In this document: positions 1 through 12,973 of the stretch, in pieces
Numbering within the stretch: the first letter of the stretch is position 1
How the letters are laid out: the number at the start of each line of letters is the position of its first letter
Assembly: GCA_039654915.1 (NCBI GenBank)
Contig: CM077594.1
Span: 13,639,001 to 13,703,000, forward strand
Direction: 5' to 3'
Origin: Aquilaria yunnanensis
Taxonomy: Eukaryota > Streptophyta > Magnoliopsida > Malvales > Thymelaeaceae
Length of the DNA stretch: 64,000 nucleotides
Notes under the pieces: model-generated
The model's input: only the letters and a program-made list of their open reading frames with translations
What the model was told of the DNA's origin: nothing
Databases searched by the model: none
Program-made: the position numbers and the translations under genes

Positions 1-1463
1 AAGCTTGGTTTTCTTTCGTGCAGAGGGAACACGAAAAGAAACTCTATGATGCTTTCCTAATAAACAGTAATCACAAGGATCAAGTGAAGTACCTTTGGCA
101 ATAAGAATATGGGACTGCTTTGCCAAAGTCTCAAACCCTTTCTCGCTGATGTGAGCCAGCCATTTATACCACAAATTCATAATAGCATCATCCTCAACCA
201 CATTCAGCGAACCACTTCCACAAACATGAACACATGTCCTGTACAAAGTACAACAAAGATCACCTTTTGCCACTGGTAAAGAACCACGCTTCAGTTTCCA
301 CGTTCTATTTCTGAAATTCTGATCATAACCTTCACGGTCAAGCACATTCACTGAAATAAGATTATGTCGCATATCCGGAATGTAACGTACATCCCTTAAC
401 GTTAAAATGACACCCAAACTAGTCTGCACAACAATTTCACCGATCCCCAATATTCTAGACTAGGTAGTGTTACCTATCTTCACCATCCCGAGATCAACCT
501 CCTTGTAAGTGGTGAATAATTCCTTTCTTGGAGAAATGTGATAGGATGCTGCCGAATCAACTATCCATTGGACATTTGGATCTATAACATGATCACAGTC
601 CCCTTGTGCACAAACTAAGGTAACCGACTCATCACCATCTGATTCAGTGACTGCAGCCGTATTTGTGTCATCAGGAGCTTTCTCCCCATTCTTTTCATCC
701 TTCTTCCTCTTCCAGCAATGCTTCTTTATATGACTAGGTTTTCCACAATAATGACAACCATTGCCATCTCTTGACTTTGAGCATACACGAGATTTTCCAC
801 GACTACTCTTAGGTGCCTTACTTTTGCTTCTTCCTCTAGTCTCGATGACAAGAGCTTGTGAATGCTCAGAACCCAACTCCTTTTTCTTTGTTTCCTCGTT
901 GAACAAGTTGTCCTTAACCAAACTCAAGGTGAGTTTGCCATCTGGGGTTTAATTACCGATAGTAATTACCAAGGTCTCCCAGCTCTCAGGTAAAGAATTC
1001 AGAAGAAGCAATGCTTGTAATTCATCGTCAAGTGCCATCTTCATGGTAGTCAACTGATTGATCAAATTCTGAAAATAATTCAAGTGTTCAGAAATTGACT
1101 GTCCCTTCTTAAGCTTCAAATTAACAAGCTTCCGTATAGTGAAAGCTTTATTCTGAGCGGTCTTTCTCTCAAATAAGCTTTCTAATTTTTCTCACAGAGA
1201 TTGAGCATTTATCTCTGCTGAAACATGGTGGAATACACTCATATCCACCCATCTCCTAATGGTGCCAATTGTCTTACGATTGAACTTCTTCCAATCATCT
1301 TCTGACTTGTTCTCTGGCTTTGCTGAATCACCAGTAAAAGGATCATACAAATCAAGACAATAAAGTTGATCCTCCATCATTGGCTTCCAGATTGAATAAT
1401 TTGATGCATTCAATCTGACCATTGAACCTGAGCTTTCACCTATATCTTCTTTAGCATCAGCTC
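1..1463 (-). pseudogene. copia gag-pol, 5' part, inactivated
   Basis: One continuous minus-strand frame reads Gag (SNYSIWKPMMED near 1400), a CCHC zinc knuckle (CHYCGKPSHIKKHC, about 755-715), an aspartic-protease active site with the motif WIVDSAASYHIS (about 575-540), and a GAG-pre-integrase segment with LWHKWLAHIS and CDYC near the left edge. The frame is interrupted by TGA at 1192-1194, TAA at 949-951 and TAG at 460-462, all in one frame with no frameshift, so decay has been by point mutation. The usual DTGA/DSGA protease motif is DSAA here. Reverse transcriptase and RNase H would lie left of the window. The original start codon upstream of the MVRLNAS stretch is not recognisable. Confidence 0.9.
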
Positions 1464-1612
1464 TGTCATAAACTGATTAGTGACTGTGTATGAGAGTAAT
1501 GCCCAACACCTCAAGGTGAATAATAAAACTACTTATTTTCTTATGTGGAAGATCCGCCTTTTAGGGGCAACCAAAGAGCATACGATAAGCAGATATCACT
1601 CACCCAAATTTA

Positions 1613-1624
1613 GCTCAGATACCA
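1613..1624 (-). other. primer-binding site, initiator-Met tRNA type
   Basis: The minus strand reads TGGTATCTGAGC, one mismatch from the common plant copia site TGGTATCAGAGC, two bases inside the 5' LTR. Confidence 0.85.
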
Positions 1625-1626
1625 CT

Positions 1627-2097
1627 TGTTGGGATGCGCACAGCGGATGCGAATTTCTAGTTTGGCACAACGGACGAGAACAAATGTACAGAAGAAGAGG
1701 ACACCAGAATTTTACATGATTCACCCTTAATTTTGGGCTACGTCCACAGAATCGATTATAAGCCTTTCTCCACTAAATAAATAGTGTGCTTACAAAGAGA
1801 GAAATTTCTCCAAACAAAATCCTAGAGATAAAAACACTATTTGAAATAAACCCAAATTATAACACTCAAGTGTTTTCCTAAAACACCCCAAATAAATATT
1901 TTTCTATTTTGTCACTTCTCAAAATAAATCTCTCTTCCATTGTATTTTTTTCACAGCCAATGACTCTTTGACTCTAACGAATGAATTAAATTGAAAAAAC
2001 TCATCCCTATTTATAGGAAGTCTACCGCATTCTCCACCGCGTATTCGCAATTTTCTCCGATTTCTCCGTCAAAATTGGAAGCCAATTTTGACTAACA
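1627..2097 (-). repeat. copia 5' LTR (471 bp)
   Basis: The segment begins TGTTGGG and ends CTAACA on the plus strand, giving the short terminal inverted repeat expected of an LTR. It directly abuts the primer-binding site. A TATA-like TATAAATAGG on the minus strand (about 2020-2010) is a plausible promoter. No second copy is in the window for comparison. Confidence 0.8.
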
Positions 2098-2194
2098 ATT
2101 CTGCCATCAATTTCAATTTCAAACATGTAGGTCCCACCATTTTTGTTTTTATTCTTTACGTTTTTTTGTGGCGGGATCCACTAACACTTTGGCT

Positions 2195-2830
2195 CCCGTT
2201 TTGGGTGGCTATTATCGTTGAGCGGCCTCGACCATGGCTTCCAGCTGTTCAATCCCTTCTCCAGGACCACCAATCGCCTTCCCATGCGGCCATGCCTCCA
2301 GATCCATTCGGGTATAGAGCCCCATCTGATGGAGGCCCGCGACCTCTCCATGAACACAGTAACATTTTCGTGCGATCCTTTACTTGTTCACCTGATTTCA
2401 TTGCTTATGATGATGGATATTGTCGCCTGCCAAAGCCTGCTGATGATGGATGGACTTGATTCTGAAGCGGCCCACCCATTAACAGACGCTATCTGTTTCA
2501 AGGGGAGTGTGAATTCTGTGAGTCAGAAGGGGCAGGTTTGTATTTGTTTGGTTTTAGAGGGAGCTGAACAGCCAAGAGCGGTTGCGTTCGCGGCAGCACC
2601 ACATGGGATCGGGCACACCCTCCATAAGTATCTCGTAGACATTGGCAGTCATCTGTATCTCGTGGCATGCTCTCACTTCACTCTTGAAGCTGGAAAGCGA
2701 GTCAAGTTTGGAAAACTGGAGGAGTATTTGATAAACAATCAGCCTGGAACTGGACCAAGAGAGACGAGAGTGGGAGTAGATCACATGCATTGGGGACTGG
2801 GCGGTTAACTTGTCTGGCCACTGCTCCGAT
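2195..2830 (+). pseudogene. DUF295 / KIB-type F-box beta-propeller relic
   Basis: Translated pieces resemble the C-terminal propeller of plant DUF295 (KIB1-4 beta-propeller) F-box proteins: FQLFNPFSRTTNRLP near 2240, SCDPLL near 2370, DSEAAHPLTDAICFKGS near 2470, then LEGAEQPRA and KYLVDIGSHLYLV. Members of this family usually join SCF ubiquitin ligases or, lacking the F-box, remain orphan propellers. The F-box is absent, the reading frame shifts between about 2370 and 2450, and the C-terminal FLG motif region is degraded. It lies directly downstream of the copia LTR, which may have removed its 5' part. Recognition rests on my memory of the family; a profile search would settle it. Confidence 0.6.
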
Positions 2831-3399
2831 TAGCCTGCCTTTCGCTGTATAGTTTAGTCAGGGCCAGGATGTCTACGGAGAAGTGGGTGCAGGTGAGCGA
2901 GGGGCAGGGCAATAGTCAATACCCCAAAACATAAACGGAGAAATGCATCTTAACCTGAAAATAAACTATCGAGTCCGACATACAGACGAAAGATGATGAT
3001 ATGAGAAAAGAATTCAAACCCTCAGAAAGCAGCAAACATATTGAGAACAAAATTGCAGCGGACATTTTACTGAGCAAATATACAATAATGAAAGAATGTA
3101 TGTATCCAACTTCCGGTATGGCAAAAAGAATTCCTAGCAACTGCTCTGAATGGAGAAAATCTGTATTCTGTGTGGCTCTTGAGATAACAATTAGGAATAC
3201 CTCAGAAACTAGTGATCCAACCTCTATTTCCTTCTCCCGACCCCCGTCCCATGCAGTTCGCTTGAAAATTGATTTTCAAAACCACTCCACATGTCTAACT
3301 TCCCTGAAGCACATTGGTGATCTTCTCTTCCCCTACCAATTGCAAGATCAGGCCCAGTAGCAATGCCAATTTAATCTTCAAATCAATATAGACTGGAAT
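2831..3399. other. non-coding, 3' flank of the glycosyltransferase gene
   Basis: No supported gene. The part next to 3399 probably holds the 3' UTR and poly(A) signals of the minus-strand gene. Short open frames here have no recognisable family features. Confidence 0.5.
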
Positions 3400-6300
3400 C
3401 TAAATGGTTCTTCGTCCGATTGATTTCTGCTTGTATCCATACTTCATTCTTTCATATAATTTCTCTTTCGTTTTCCTCTTTTTATCCATTTTTAATCTGT
3501 ATCTCACTTCCCTTTCCCTGTCATATATTCCTTGCCAGTGCACTTCTCCAGTTAGAGGCCACAGCCACATCTTTCTTGGGTGGTCACCATCGTCTGCAGC
3601 CTCTGCTAAATCTTCATCCATACTCTTCAACAAGGTGAAGTTAAAATACTTGGCCCACATGTGTCCTTTTCGTTCTTCAAGTGGATGCTGCTCTTCTAAC
3701 AAACCAGAGTGTGGCTCTATGTAAACCATCATGCGTCCGCTATGGTAAGCCCATACGTCAACCAGAACATCCAGCAGCCGGCAGTAACAGTGCTTCCTCT
3801 GCTCATGGCAAATAATCAGGGAGTGACCTCATTCTTAAAGAAAAAGAGGTTGAAGGGATTCATGCAGCTTACCTCAATCTCTGAAGAACCTAGCAAACAT
3901 GTACCAAGCTCACTAGAATTTGCATGTAGGGTATCAAGAGAATCAACGAACATCCTGTGGTCCAATCATTCGAATTATCTATTATCAAAGAATATGACAC
4001 CGCAAAGCAATACCAGTAGACAGAATGATAATAGTCCTCACCTCGAAAACATTATAAATTCAAGAAAAGAAGTGGTTGGCATCACCCAACTATTCAAGGC
4101 AGACCAGCGACCACCATCTTCCGGCATGGGAGGCAGAGCTTCTATATTCAAGGGCAAGGCATACATCTGACGAAAAGCCTTCTCAAATATAGTTCTACAG
4201 ACATTCACAGGGAGGAGCATTAAAGTTTGGCAACAAAATTTAACTGTATCAATTGTCAAATTCAGAGACACAAGCATAAACAGCATATTGCTATAACAAA
4301 TTTTAACACACATAAGAGCCCATGTTAAATCTAGCTGATAGCCTGTTTGCCAATTTTCCTTCGATCATAATTCAGCTTGTAGAATTTCTACATAGTGCCT
4401 TCGCTTCATTCTATGAGGAAACATTGAGGAGATACTGCTGATTGTGGTGTAAGCCAAACTTGCAGATCAGATCTCCAAAGGGAATCTTTTTTTTTTTTTT
4501 TTTCACAGAGTTTGTCAGCACTAAAAGGGTTTGGCTTATTATTTCTCTTCTAACGCCTAAAAGCTCCAGCTCGAGTGCAAGAAACTTTGAGTTTCCAATA
4601 TCCCCTGCTCAGGGCCCAATATAACAATGATTAGGAGAAAATCCTAGGATATTCACCTGTTCTTCTTTCCAGCTTACAGAATAATACTGCCCTGCCAACA
4701 CTAAACTGCCTAAATATGGTCTCTAAAAATTTTCACATTACACATTCAATGAATCTCATTTCCAGGAAACCGCAAGAATATAAAAATTGATCAATGATTC
4801 TGCAACTTACTTCTATAGGCATCCCAAGAGGTAAAAACCTATGGGTAAAAATGGTGGCAACTTTATCATACTCATAGGGTCTATCACACAGCTACAGAAG
4901 TCAAATGACGAGAAGAAAATAAGCCCAAGGTATAACAAAATAAAATGTGATTGGTTTTTCCGTTAAATGTCCTTAATATGACAAGCGCCAGCCCACCCCC
5001 ACACACCCACAGTGAAATGATACACACAGTCTCAGAAAAACCATCATGCTTTCCTTTCTCCCTTTGCATGAAAAGATCCAGGAAATGGTGCAACTAGGTT
5101 GTGAAGCTTGTTTTCTATCACTTGGTTGTATGTTGGGAAATAAACCTCTACTTGTTGATCTAGCCATATACATAAATATTGACAGCAAACATTTCCAACT
5201 GATTTATTAAATCATACCTGCAGTTTCCTCCATTTAGCATATCACACATAGACCAAAAGGTGAGAGCATTACTCCTTCCAGAAATTCCATTACCCATGTC
5301 CAGGCGTGCCCAAAAGTACATGACATCTCCTTTACTTTTCAGTAGCGTTTCTTCCAGAACTCTTTCAGCTACTGGGGATAAAGAAGCCTGTATAGAAAGA
5401 GGCGAACTAGTGAATATACAGACAATTGAAAAAAATGACAGAATACTTGATTCATAGGTATGCCTTTATAAAAGACTTGCAAACTTTTGCTCGCATCCAA
5501 AATAAACTGCCCACAGAATTGACACACTTAAAGAACCAAACCAGAGAAGTACCTTATCACCCGCAGCACGCCATGATTGAAACCCAATCCAAGGTCTCTT
5601 GTGAACATCATCCATCTTATTTGCTACAGAAAACATTCCGCCCATTTCACAAAGTATATTCCAGTAGTATGTAGAGTTTAAAAGGGGAAGTCGACCTACT
5701 GCATCTACATCATCAGATCTTAGTCTCCTCTCTTTTCTGGACTGAATATAAAGAAACACAATTAAGCAACTTACATACAGAAGCTTATGCTTTTTAACAG
5801 ATATGAATGTACCAAAACAAAGTAAAACGAAAAGCCTATTCACATGAAAAGGAGAAGCAACAGGCAGGCTTGACAAACAGATGAAAATTCATGATCTCAG
5901 GGACATGGAACATATTCTCAAATACTAAGGGATGGAATTTTCCTGGCAATAAAGCACGTGAAGCAACAAGGCTGATATGCTATTTTAACAAATATTGACC
6001 ACCAGGCCACCAGCATGGTCTGTTAAAAATGCATTATCAAATGATAAAGCATGTGCTCATGTCTACACCACCTTTTGTTGCCATGACACACACACTTCAT
6101 CTATAAGTATGAGCGACAATGATGAGATGTAAAGGCAAAAGGAAAATTCAAGAATGACAATAGCTGAAACTCACAAGACTTAGACCACGATAAAAAGAGC
6201 CATGATGCAAAAAGGGCCATGCCCCAGCTCCATCATACATCTCATAAATGCATACTGGCTGACCAGTTCTTTCTAGCTCTCCCTCATCCCTTTCATTTGC

Positions 6301-9300
6301 CTCAAACTTCAGTTTCTCTGCTTTACGAGCATTTCGATATATCTCATCCCATACACCAGGATCTTCCTCCATTCTTTCTTTGAACTGCACATGAAGGGGA
6401 ACAAAAAGAAGAAGTTTACAGTTGATGACATGGGAGATAGCCAGAGGATAAGGGACGTGAGAAATCACGACAGAATGCAACAGTACCTCATCATTTTCAA
6501 GCCTCTCATAATTACCAGAGTTCTCAATTTCCTCTAAAACGGCCCAGTCCAAAGTGGTTAGTGTATCTTGCTGCTCAAAGTCAGTTTCATTCTCTGATAA
6601 TTTAGACAAATCAGGATGCTTCAAAAATTCATCCTCAGCAGTGTAAACAATACTTGAATTTACAATACGATCTCCAGTTCTATGTTCAATTTCATTCCTA
6701 AATAAATCCCACTCCCAGTTCCCCTGTTGGATTTGAGAGATGGGGACTGGCAGAAAGACATCTGAAGGGAAATCAAGTACATTCTCCAGTAGCTTCGCAT
6801 AACCAGCCATGCACTCTGAAGCCAAAATGTTCTTAGCAAGCACCTTTCCACTTGAAGCTACTCTATGAGCAAATTTAGACAGTCTACCATTTTGTACTAC
6901 AAGTGAGAAAGCCCTTAATAAAGCATCAGGGTTGTCTTTTGGGAAGAAAATCCCATGGGTTCCATCAACAACCTGTTACGTGCAAATCTCCTTAGAAAGT
7001 TAAGGGAGGAAAAAAAAAGGAAAAGGAAAAGACTGCAAACCCAGAAACAAAAGAAGCAAGTCAAGAGCAACTTCAATGGACTCACATATTTTTTCATGAT
7101 GGTTGAATCAGGCATTATAACGGGGATTTGAAAGGTCATGGCTCGGATTATTAATGGCGGGAAACCCTGCTCCTCCTGGGAAGAACCGTATAGAACAATG
7201 TCGGTCATCAATAGAACTGCATTCACATCACAGTCCAGGCCATAGGGTTGAACAGTCCCCTGAGGAAGTCCTAACTGCACAGCGACTCCCTGTACAGAAG
7301 TAGAAATAATATCATCAGTATTAATAAAATAACACATAATACAGAGAGAAGAGATAAAAGAACCAAACTTGAACTGCATTGAAGGATAAAACTGGAAGCC
7401 AACATGGAAACTGTATAAATGTTTGCACGCATTTACAATAATTATCCAACAATTTTAAATTCAGAGATGTAACTAGCCAATTGACTTTTTCCCTTTCATC
7501 TTTCCTGCAATACTTACTTACAAGATAATTGTAGTCAAACTCCGGTCATCCGAGGTATACAAATTATACAAACAAAGAGAAGCACATGTAACATAGATAG
7601 CCCTTATCAGCACTTGCCTACCCGTAATTTATCATGATATCCATCTGTGGAATTTCCACATAAGAAAACAAATTTGAATGACTCTCCAGCTTCATTTCTC
7701 CTGCCATAAGTGATTAACAGAGGTCCTATAGTATGCATCACCAAAGTATAGTCCCAAGCTAATTCATCATAGATAAAAGAACTTCCAACAACTAGAACCA
7801 CAATGTCATCACCACTGAATCCATTATCCTTCCTGATTTGAAGCTTGCTATGGTTCTTACTGTAGCTTGCAGCAGCCCACACATCCACTGGCGATCCAGG
7901 AATTACAAAGAAGTTTCCAGTGTCGAGCACAGTATATAACATCTGATTCAGAAATAGAAATTGAGAAACAGCATAAGATGTCTAATACAAGGTATGCTAG
8001 GACTGCAGTATGGAAGAGTTTGAAGGGGCAACAGGCTAACTGAAAGAGTGAAATCATGGAATACAACAACATCAGCCCTGCTGAAAGCGCTTTTCCAAGC
8101 AGAAACAAGATGGTCCAACCCCTTTTCTTCATACATTGGAAGACGTTTTGCAAGAGTATCTTCTTGAATTATCCATATCAGAGGTACTGAACCAAATGGC
8201 TCCTGCGTTAGGCTGCATAGATATTAACTCACTAAACACAGTATTGCAAAAGATTGAAGATAAAAGAATTCTTGTACATCATAATCTCTAGGAATTGTAG
8301 GAGAGAGACTAATAGCTTAAGCTAAAAGGCGTAGGCTAGATAACTGATAGCAACTTATTGCACTCTATCCATGCAATACCATATTTGGTGAATTATGCCA
8401 GCCCGGTCAAAAGCATTTTCATATAAATGTGAAAATTAACTAGGTCTAGAGCATAACGTACAAACTTTAAACTAGCACAAATGCTATGAAGTGGCAGTCT
8501 CTTTTCTGGTCCTTATTTCAAACACTTGCTGGAAGCCATTTTGTAAGAGTATATTACTGCACGCAGATATTTTTTCCCGTATCCTCATACCAAAATTTTG
8601 AAACCCCTTATAGAAGAAAAAAAAAAAGACCACACAGCTCTCAACTGTGGAAAAAAGGAACCTTTCAGTACTTTTGTCCAATAAAAGGAAAAAGATAGTT
8701 TTGCCCTTTATTATGTAAAGGAGATCAGACACAAATCCATAATTCTTCTTTTCATGTTTTCCCAATCCATATAATTCTTCTTTTCATGTTTTCCCAATCC
8801 ATATAATTCTTCTTTTCATGTTTTCCCAATCCAATAATCAGAAGCTTGGTCTTTACTAAATGTTTACAGTTACAAATGTACACACAAACATACCAACCCA
8901 GACACATTAATTGTTCTCACTTCTATACTGCTCGTAGTTTCATTTCCTTCCATCCTAGCAGCTTCAGGGCATACAAGAATCACATATCCTACTTTATAGT
9001 AGTCGAGCGATCTAGCTTTTGGCACTTAAATCACTAAACTCTAAACACCAAGGCAATGAAAATCTACATTGATGTCCTATGTAAAATGTAATAAGATCAA
9101 TGTCCAAGCAGAAACAAAACAATCAACTTCAGTGCAACATGCAATACATAGAATGTCAAACCTTGATATAACCTCCTTTGCTTCAAGAGAATCAGCAATA
9201 ATACCTTCAAAGCTGCAGGGAGGATGAAAAGGTAAGAAACAATAACAACATACAAAAGTATCAATCAATCAACCATGACTTCATTTCCAACAGGTTGGGC

Positions 9301-11744
9301 TAGGCTACATGATCCTATGTTTTGATTCTACTTAATTGGATAGTAGGCAACTATCTCGAGAACATCTAACCAAGCAAGAAAAGTTTCACCACTAACCGTG
9401 TGATCTTAGTTCTACATTACTGCTTCCTATTCTCCTATACCTAGTGTATCACCCTCACACAATAAGGTCTCTTTTGGTTCATCTTGAACATGGCCTAGCC
9501 ACCTAGAACACTCACTTTTTCTATTATCACTGAGAACTATCTTTGCCTAATCCCTTATCACATTTTCTCTAATTCTATCATTTATTACCACATCTCCAAC
9601 TCAGTAATCACACTTTAGCTGTACTTACTTGTTTGCATGTTCCTTTATTGGCTGACCACAAATTCCATGTAGCAATGGTCCTCTGGTTGTTCTATAGTAT
9701 TTACATTGTAGCTTGCTAGACTATTCAAGTAAACCCAAGTGACAATCCTATATTTCATACATCATCACTCAATTCTATCATTGACATATTTTTAACATTC
9801 CCGCTCTCTACAGATGATATAAGTCAAATGCCTCATTTTGTAGCCAGAATTGTAGCAGTTCCTGGCCTCCAAGAATAACAATATAACTTCAAACATGCGA
9901 TAAAAATAAGAAACACTAGATACACAACTATATCAATTGAACAATTTTGAGAGTACGAACAAGCAGAAGTTTGCAGGAGAGAGAGAGAGTGAGAGAGAGG
10001 CAAACATACATTAACCAATCAACATGACCATGTTGCTCAGAACCCAACAATGAAACATGACCACTTATTTGCCGCCACAATGGATGTGCCTCACCCACCT
10101 CCAGTGCATAAATCTGTCAATCACTGTGCCAATCATTATCCCCAAGAAATTAAGATTTGAAGATTCCTCAGTTAATAAATAACGGGTATTCAATATTTTG
10201 TCATTATAATTTGACAGAATAATCATATTTGGAATAGTATTAAAATCTAGCCTCTCTGATTTTTATTATTATTTTTTATTTTCCCAAACACTTTCCTTCT
10301 CAGTATTTTATTTTTGTTTTTCCCCCCTTTCACAAATACTGAAAGAAAAGAGACTATTGACCCTTAACAACCAGCCAAAAGAGGGAAGAGGCTAAGAAAA
10401 TGGACATTTAAAAAATTTATACATGATATGTTTACCTTCAGCACATATCCAAGCCTCTGAAGATTCTTTGCAACAGTAAACAAGACCAGTGCCTGTGGGT
10501 CTTTATTCATGTTTCCTAAAATCTGTCAATAATCCAACAGCACGCAAATCATAAACACACATCTCCAAACACATGAAAGTAATGAAACTTAGCTCAATGT
10601 ATAAAGATCCAGTCCTTATTACAAGTGAGCCTGAATATCATTACTGTTAGACTAAAGCATCAACACTCAGTATCGTTTTTTATATGCCAACAAAATATAT
10701 CCTTAGAAAAATGCATTCAGTTACAATATCTAGCTTGAAGAATAGTCTGGTACGACATAACTGCATTGAAAATACAGTGATTTATCTTTGCCTACATCCT
10801 AGCTGAAAGTGATAATAAGTCATTCATCATTATGAGAAAAAAAAGTAGCTCATTTCTGCTAGCATCAGCAAGCCTCCGGAGTATTTGAACAATAAGAGAG
10901 TTCAGGATAAGCATTCAATTATCATCTAAGCTAACCATCAAATGCCCCCTGAGTCGAAGCTACTGATGTATGAGCAAGTGTCAGCAAATGGTTTCCAAGA
11001 ACTAAAGAAAACCAAATAAAATTTTGAACCAAATAACAGCCCAAACTTGCATGAACTCAATATTGCGAAAAGAACTACCAAATTTTGGCTTGACCTACCG
11101 ATATCACTACCAAGTACATTACTATTAATTCACTTATAAGAAGTCGAAGTTCAGATAAACTTAAAAAAAAACAAACAAACAAACAAACACACACACACAC
11201 ATATCAAGTAAAAAGCACTCACAAGGGCGAGCCTCGGTCCTCGAAAGCCAACCCTGACGGTGGATGAGGAACGATTAAGCCCATCTCTCGGTGCAAGGCG
11301 ACGCAAGATTCCCTGAGGGACGAAACGAAAGGTGCTACCAAAATGAAGCCATTCCTTGACCGATTTCCTTCCAGCCCCCTCACCACCCTGCCTGAACATC
11401 ATGGCGGGTATCGAGCTCTGCAGGACCATCGAGACCATGGCAAATGCGAAGACAGAGAAAAAAATCCCAAAATAGAACAAGTGGACGCCTCGGAACGGAA
11501 GCAGAGTGCACAAGCCCTTCCGATTGAAGCGCTGCCGCACCCGCACCGAGGGGCGATCGAAGAGCGACCGCTTGAGACGGTCCCGCCCCACACCGGTGTT
11601 CCGCTTGAATCTCAAGCGGTCCCGGATCGAGCCAAACCCGGAACCACTGCTGTTTCCGCCGCTGGTAGTGCTGCTGGTACTGTTCGGAACTCCATTGGCG
11701 TCGCCATTCCTGTCGATCTGGCGAGGCGGCGAGTGTCGGCCCAT
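3400..11744 (-). CDS. GT4-like glycosyltransferase, type II membrane protein, 14 exons
   Basis: Predicted 1049-aa protein. Exons (plus coordinates, in transcript order): 11744-11223, 10522-10436, 10113-10010, 9212-9162, 8212-8041, 7942-7622, 7289-7086, 6972-6487, 6384-6175, 5741-5553, 5387-5218, 4194-4042, 3954-3873, 3798-3400. All junctions are GT-AG and phases agree. Residues 1-85 are Ser/Arg-rich and cytosolic; one membrane segment lies at about 88-109, as in Golgi type II glycosyltransferases. A group-1 (GT4-like) glycosyltransferase fold spans roughly 180-500, with the donor-site stretch SSQEEQGFPP at 455-464. The C-terminal half is plant-specific, ending in a basic tail. The closest family I recall is Arabidopsis At5g04480/At4g01210, whose substrate is unknown to me. 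The second Glu of the usual EX7E signature is absent. Confidence 0.92.
8739..8833. repeat. three-copy 32-bp minisatellite in intron 4 of the glycosyltransferase
   Basis: The unit, beginning ATAATTCTTCTTTTCATG and ending CCCAATCCAT, occurs three times in a row and is almost identical between copies, so the expansion is recent. It lies in the longest introns' AT-rich part, away from splice sites. Confidence 0.9.
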
Positions 11745-12480
11745 AGAGAGCCTCGGATCTCCGGTTTTTGTATCGTTCTCGCTTTCTCGAGGAAAATGGC
11801 TGAAAATTCTCAGAGAGTAGCGTCAAACTCTGAGAATTACACAGAAATGAAGAGAAGAGAAGATGATCTTTCTCTTTCTTTCTTTCTTTATTTATTTTTT
11901 GGGTTCGAGTTCGATTGATGGTGAGAGAGGAGGCAGTTGAATGGCGTTTTGTTGTTCTTTTTAGTTGATAGTGTGAAGAATCATTGAACCAGTCAAGAAG
12001 TCCACGCGCCGAATCAAAAACGCGTCGTCACCTTTATGCTATTTGCGGAAAAGAGGATAAAGACATAAAGTTAAGTTGGCCTTTTTAGCCATTGTAGTTT
12101 CATACCAAATCTAATTAGGTTACTGAACTTGTAATATTGACGTTACTACTAATTCTGTTGGGGATTTTTCAAACAAAGGATCATTAAATCGTGACTAGTA
12201 CTACTAATACTAAAACAGTGGAAGGTTGTTCAAATTGACACTTTGTTCGTTATTGTTAACAACAGTAGCATATAGGCCAACCGTTTGGCACTAATTAGAT
12301 AGAAGGAAATGAGCCAAGATCAAATGTACAAGTACCGGAGTAATTGAACTTAGGGAATGAAGAGGGTTGTTGTGGCTTGAGGAACAATTGTCACTTAATG
12401 GAATGAGAGCTAAGCAAAAAGAGGATTGAATTATAAAATTGATGAGGTTTGTTATGAGTACGAGAATTTCCTAGTAATAA
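11745..12480. other. 5' flank and probable promoter of the glycosyltransferase gene
   Basis: No coding sequence. The first 150 bases contain CT-rich leader-like sequence (a TTTCTTTCTTTCTTT tract near 11875-11890 on the plus strand), as expected of a 5' UTR. I see no convincing TATA box and no named element. Confidence 0.4.
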
Positions 12481-12500
12481 ATGCTAGCAATAAACATACG

Positions 12501-12973
12501 AGTAAATTTTATAGATAATCTTTTAATTTTAAATATTGTACTATTGTAGTCCCTAATTTACTAAGGATTTTGTTTTGATTTTAAACTTATTAAAAACATT
12601 TCACTCTGATTCCTCGCTAAATTGAATCACAAATTATACTTCCATAAAATCTCTCCTCTAATTTTATATCTTGAAGATTGTTTCCCAAAATCATATATTA
12701 TACTCTATAAAAGTTAATTGAACTTATGTAGTTATTATATATTAGGTAAGTAAATTTTATAGACAATTTCTTAACTTTAAATATGATCCTTTTTTAGTCT
12801 CTAACATATTAATAATTATATTTTGGTCATAAAACTCATTAAAAACGTTTCACTTTAGTCTTTTGCCAAATGGAATCACATGTTATACTTTTACAAAACA
12901 TCCATTCTAACTTTTACTACTTCCCTAAAAATTATTTCCTCAATCACATATTATACTCTATAAATGGTAATTA
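12501..12973. repeat. diverged 220-bp direct duplication
   Basis: Copy 1 (12501-12719) and copy 2 (12749-12973) share AGTAAATTTTATAGA, TATTAAAAACRTTTCAC, GAATCACA, CAAAATCTC/ACATCC and TATACTCTATAAA in the same order. Identity is moderate, so the duplication is old. Phrases such as 'AGTCCCTAATTTACT' are typical of dispersed plant repeats. Confidence 0.75.

Larger units (their letters stand above)
1..2097 (-). mobile_element. Ty1/copia retrotransposon, 5' portion, cut by the window edge
   Basis: In minus-strand order the element has a 5' LTR (2097-1627), a primer-binding site two bases inside it (1624-1613), then gag, a zinc knuckle, protease and GAG-pre-integrase coding sequence running off the left end. 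The order gag-protease-integrase and the initiator-methionine primer site are those of copia elements, and the pre-integrase region most resembles the Tnt1-like group. Three in-frame stops show the copy is dead. The 3' LTR and the second target-site copy lie outside the window, so insertion age and target duplication cannot be read here. Confidence 0.9.

Noticed and set aside
3001..3360. 119-codon plus-strand frame downstream of the glycosyltransferase gene
   Set aside because: No family features and located where the 3' UTR of the minus-strand gene is expected.
11343..11918. 191-codon plus-strand frame opposite exon 1 of the glycosyltransferase
   Set aside because: Shadow of the G+C-rich, Arg/Ser-coding first exon on the other strand.
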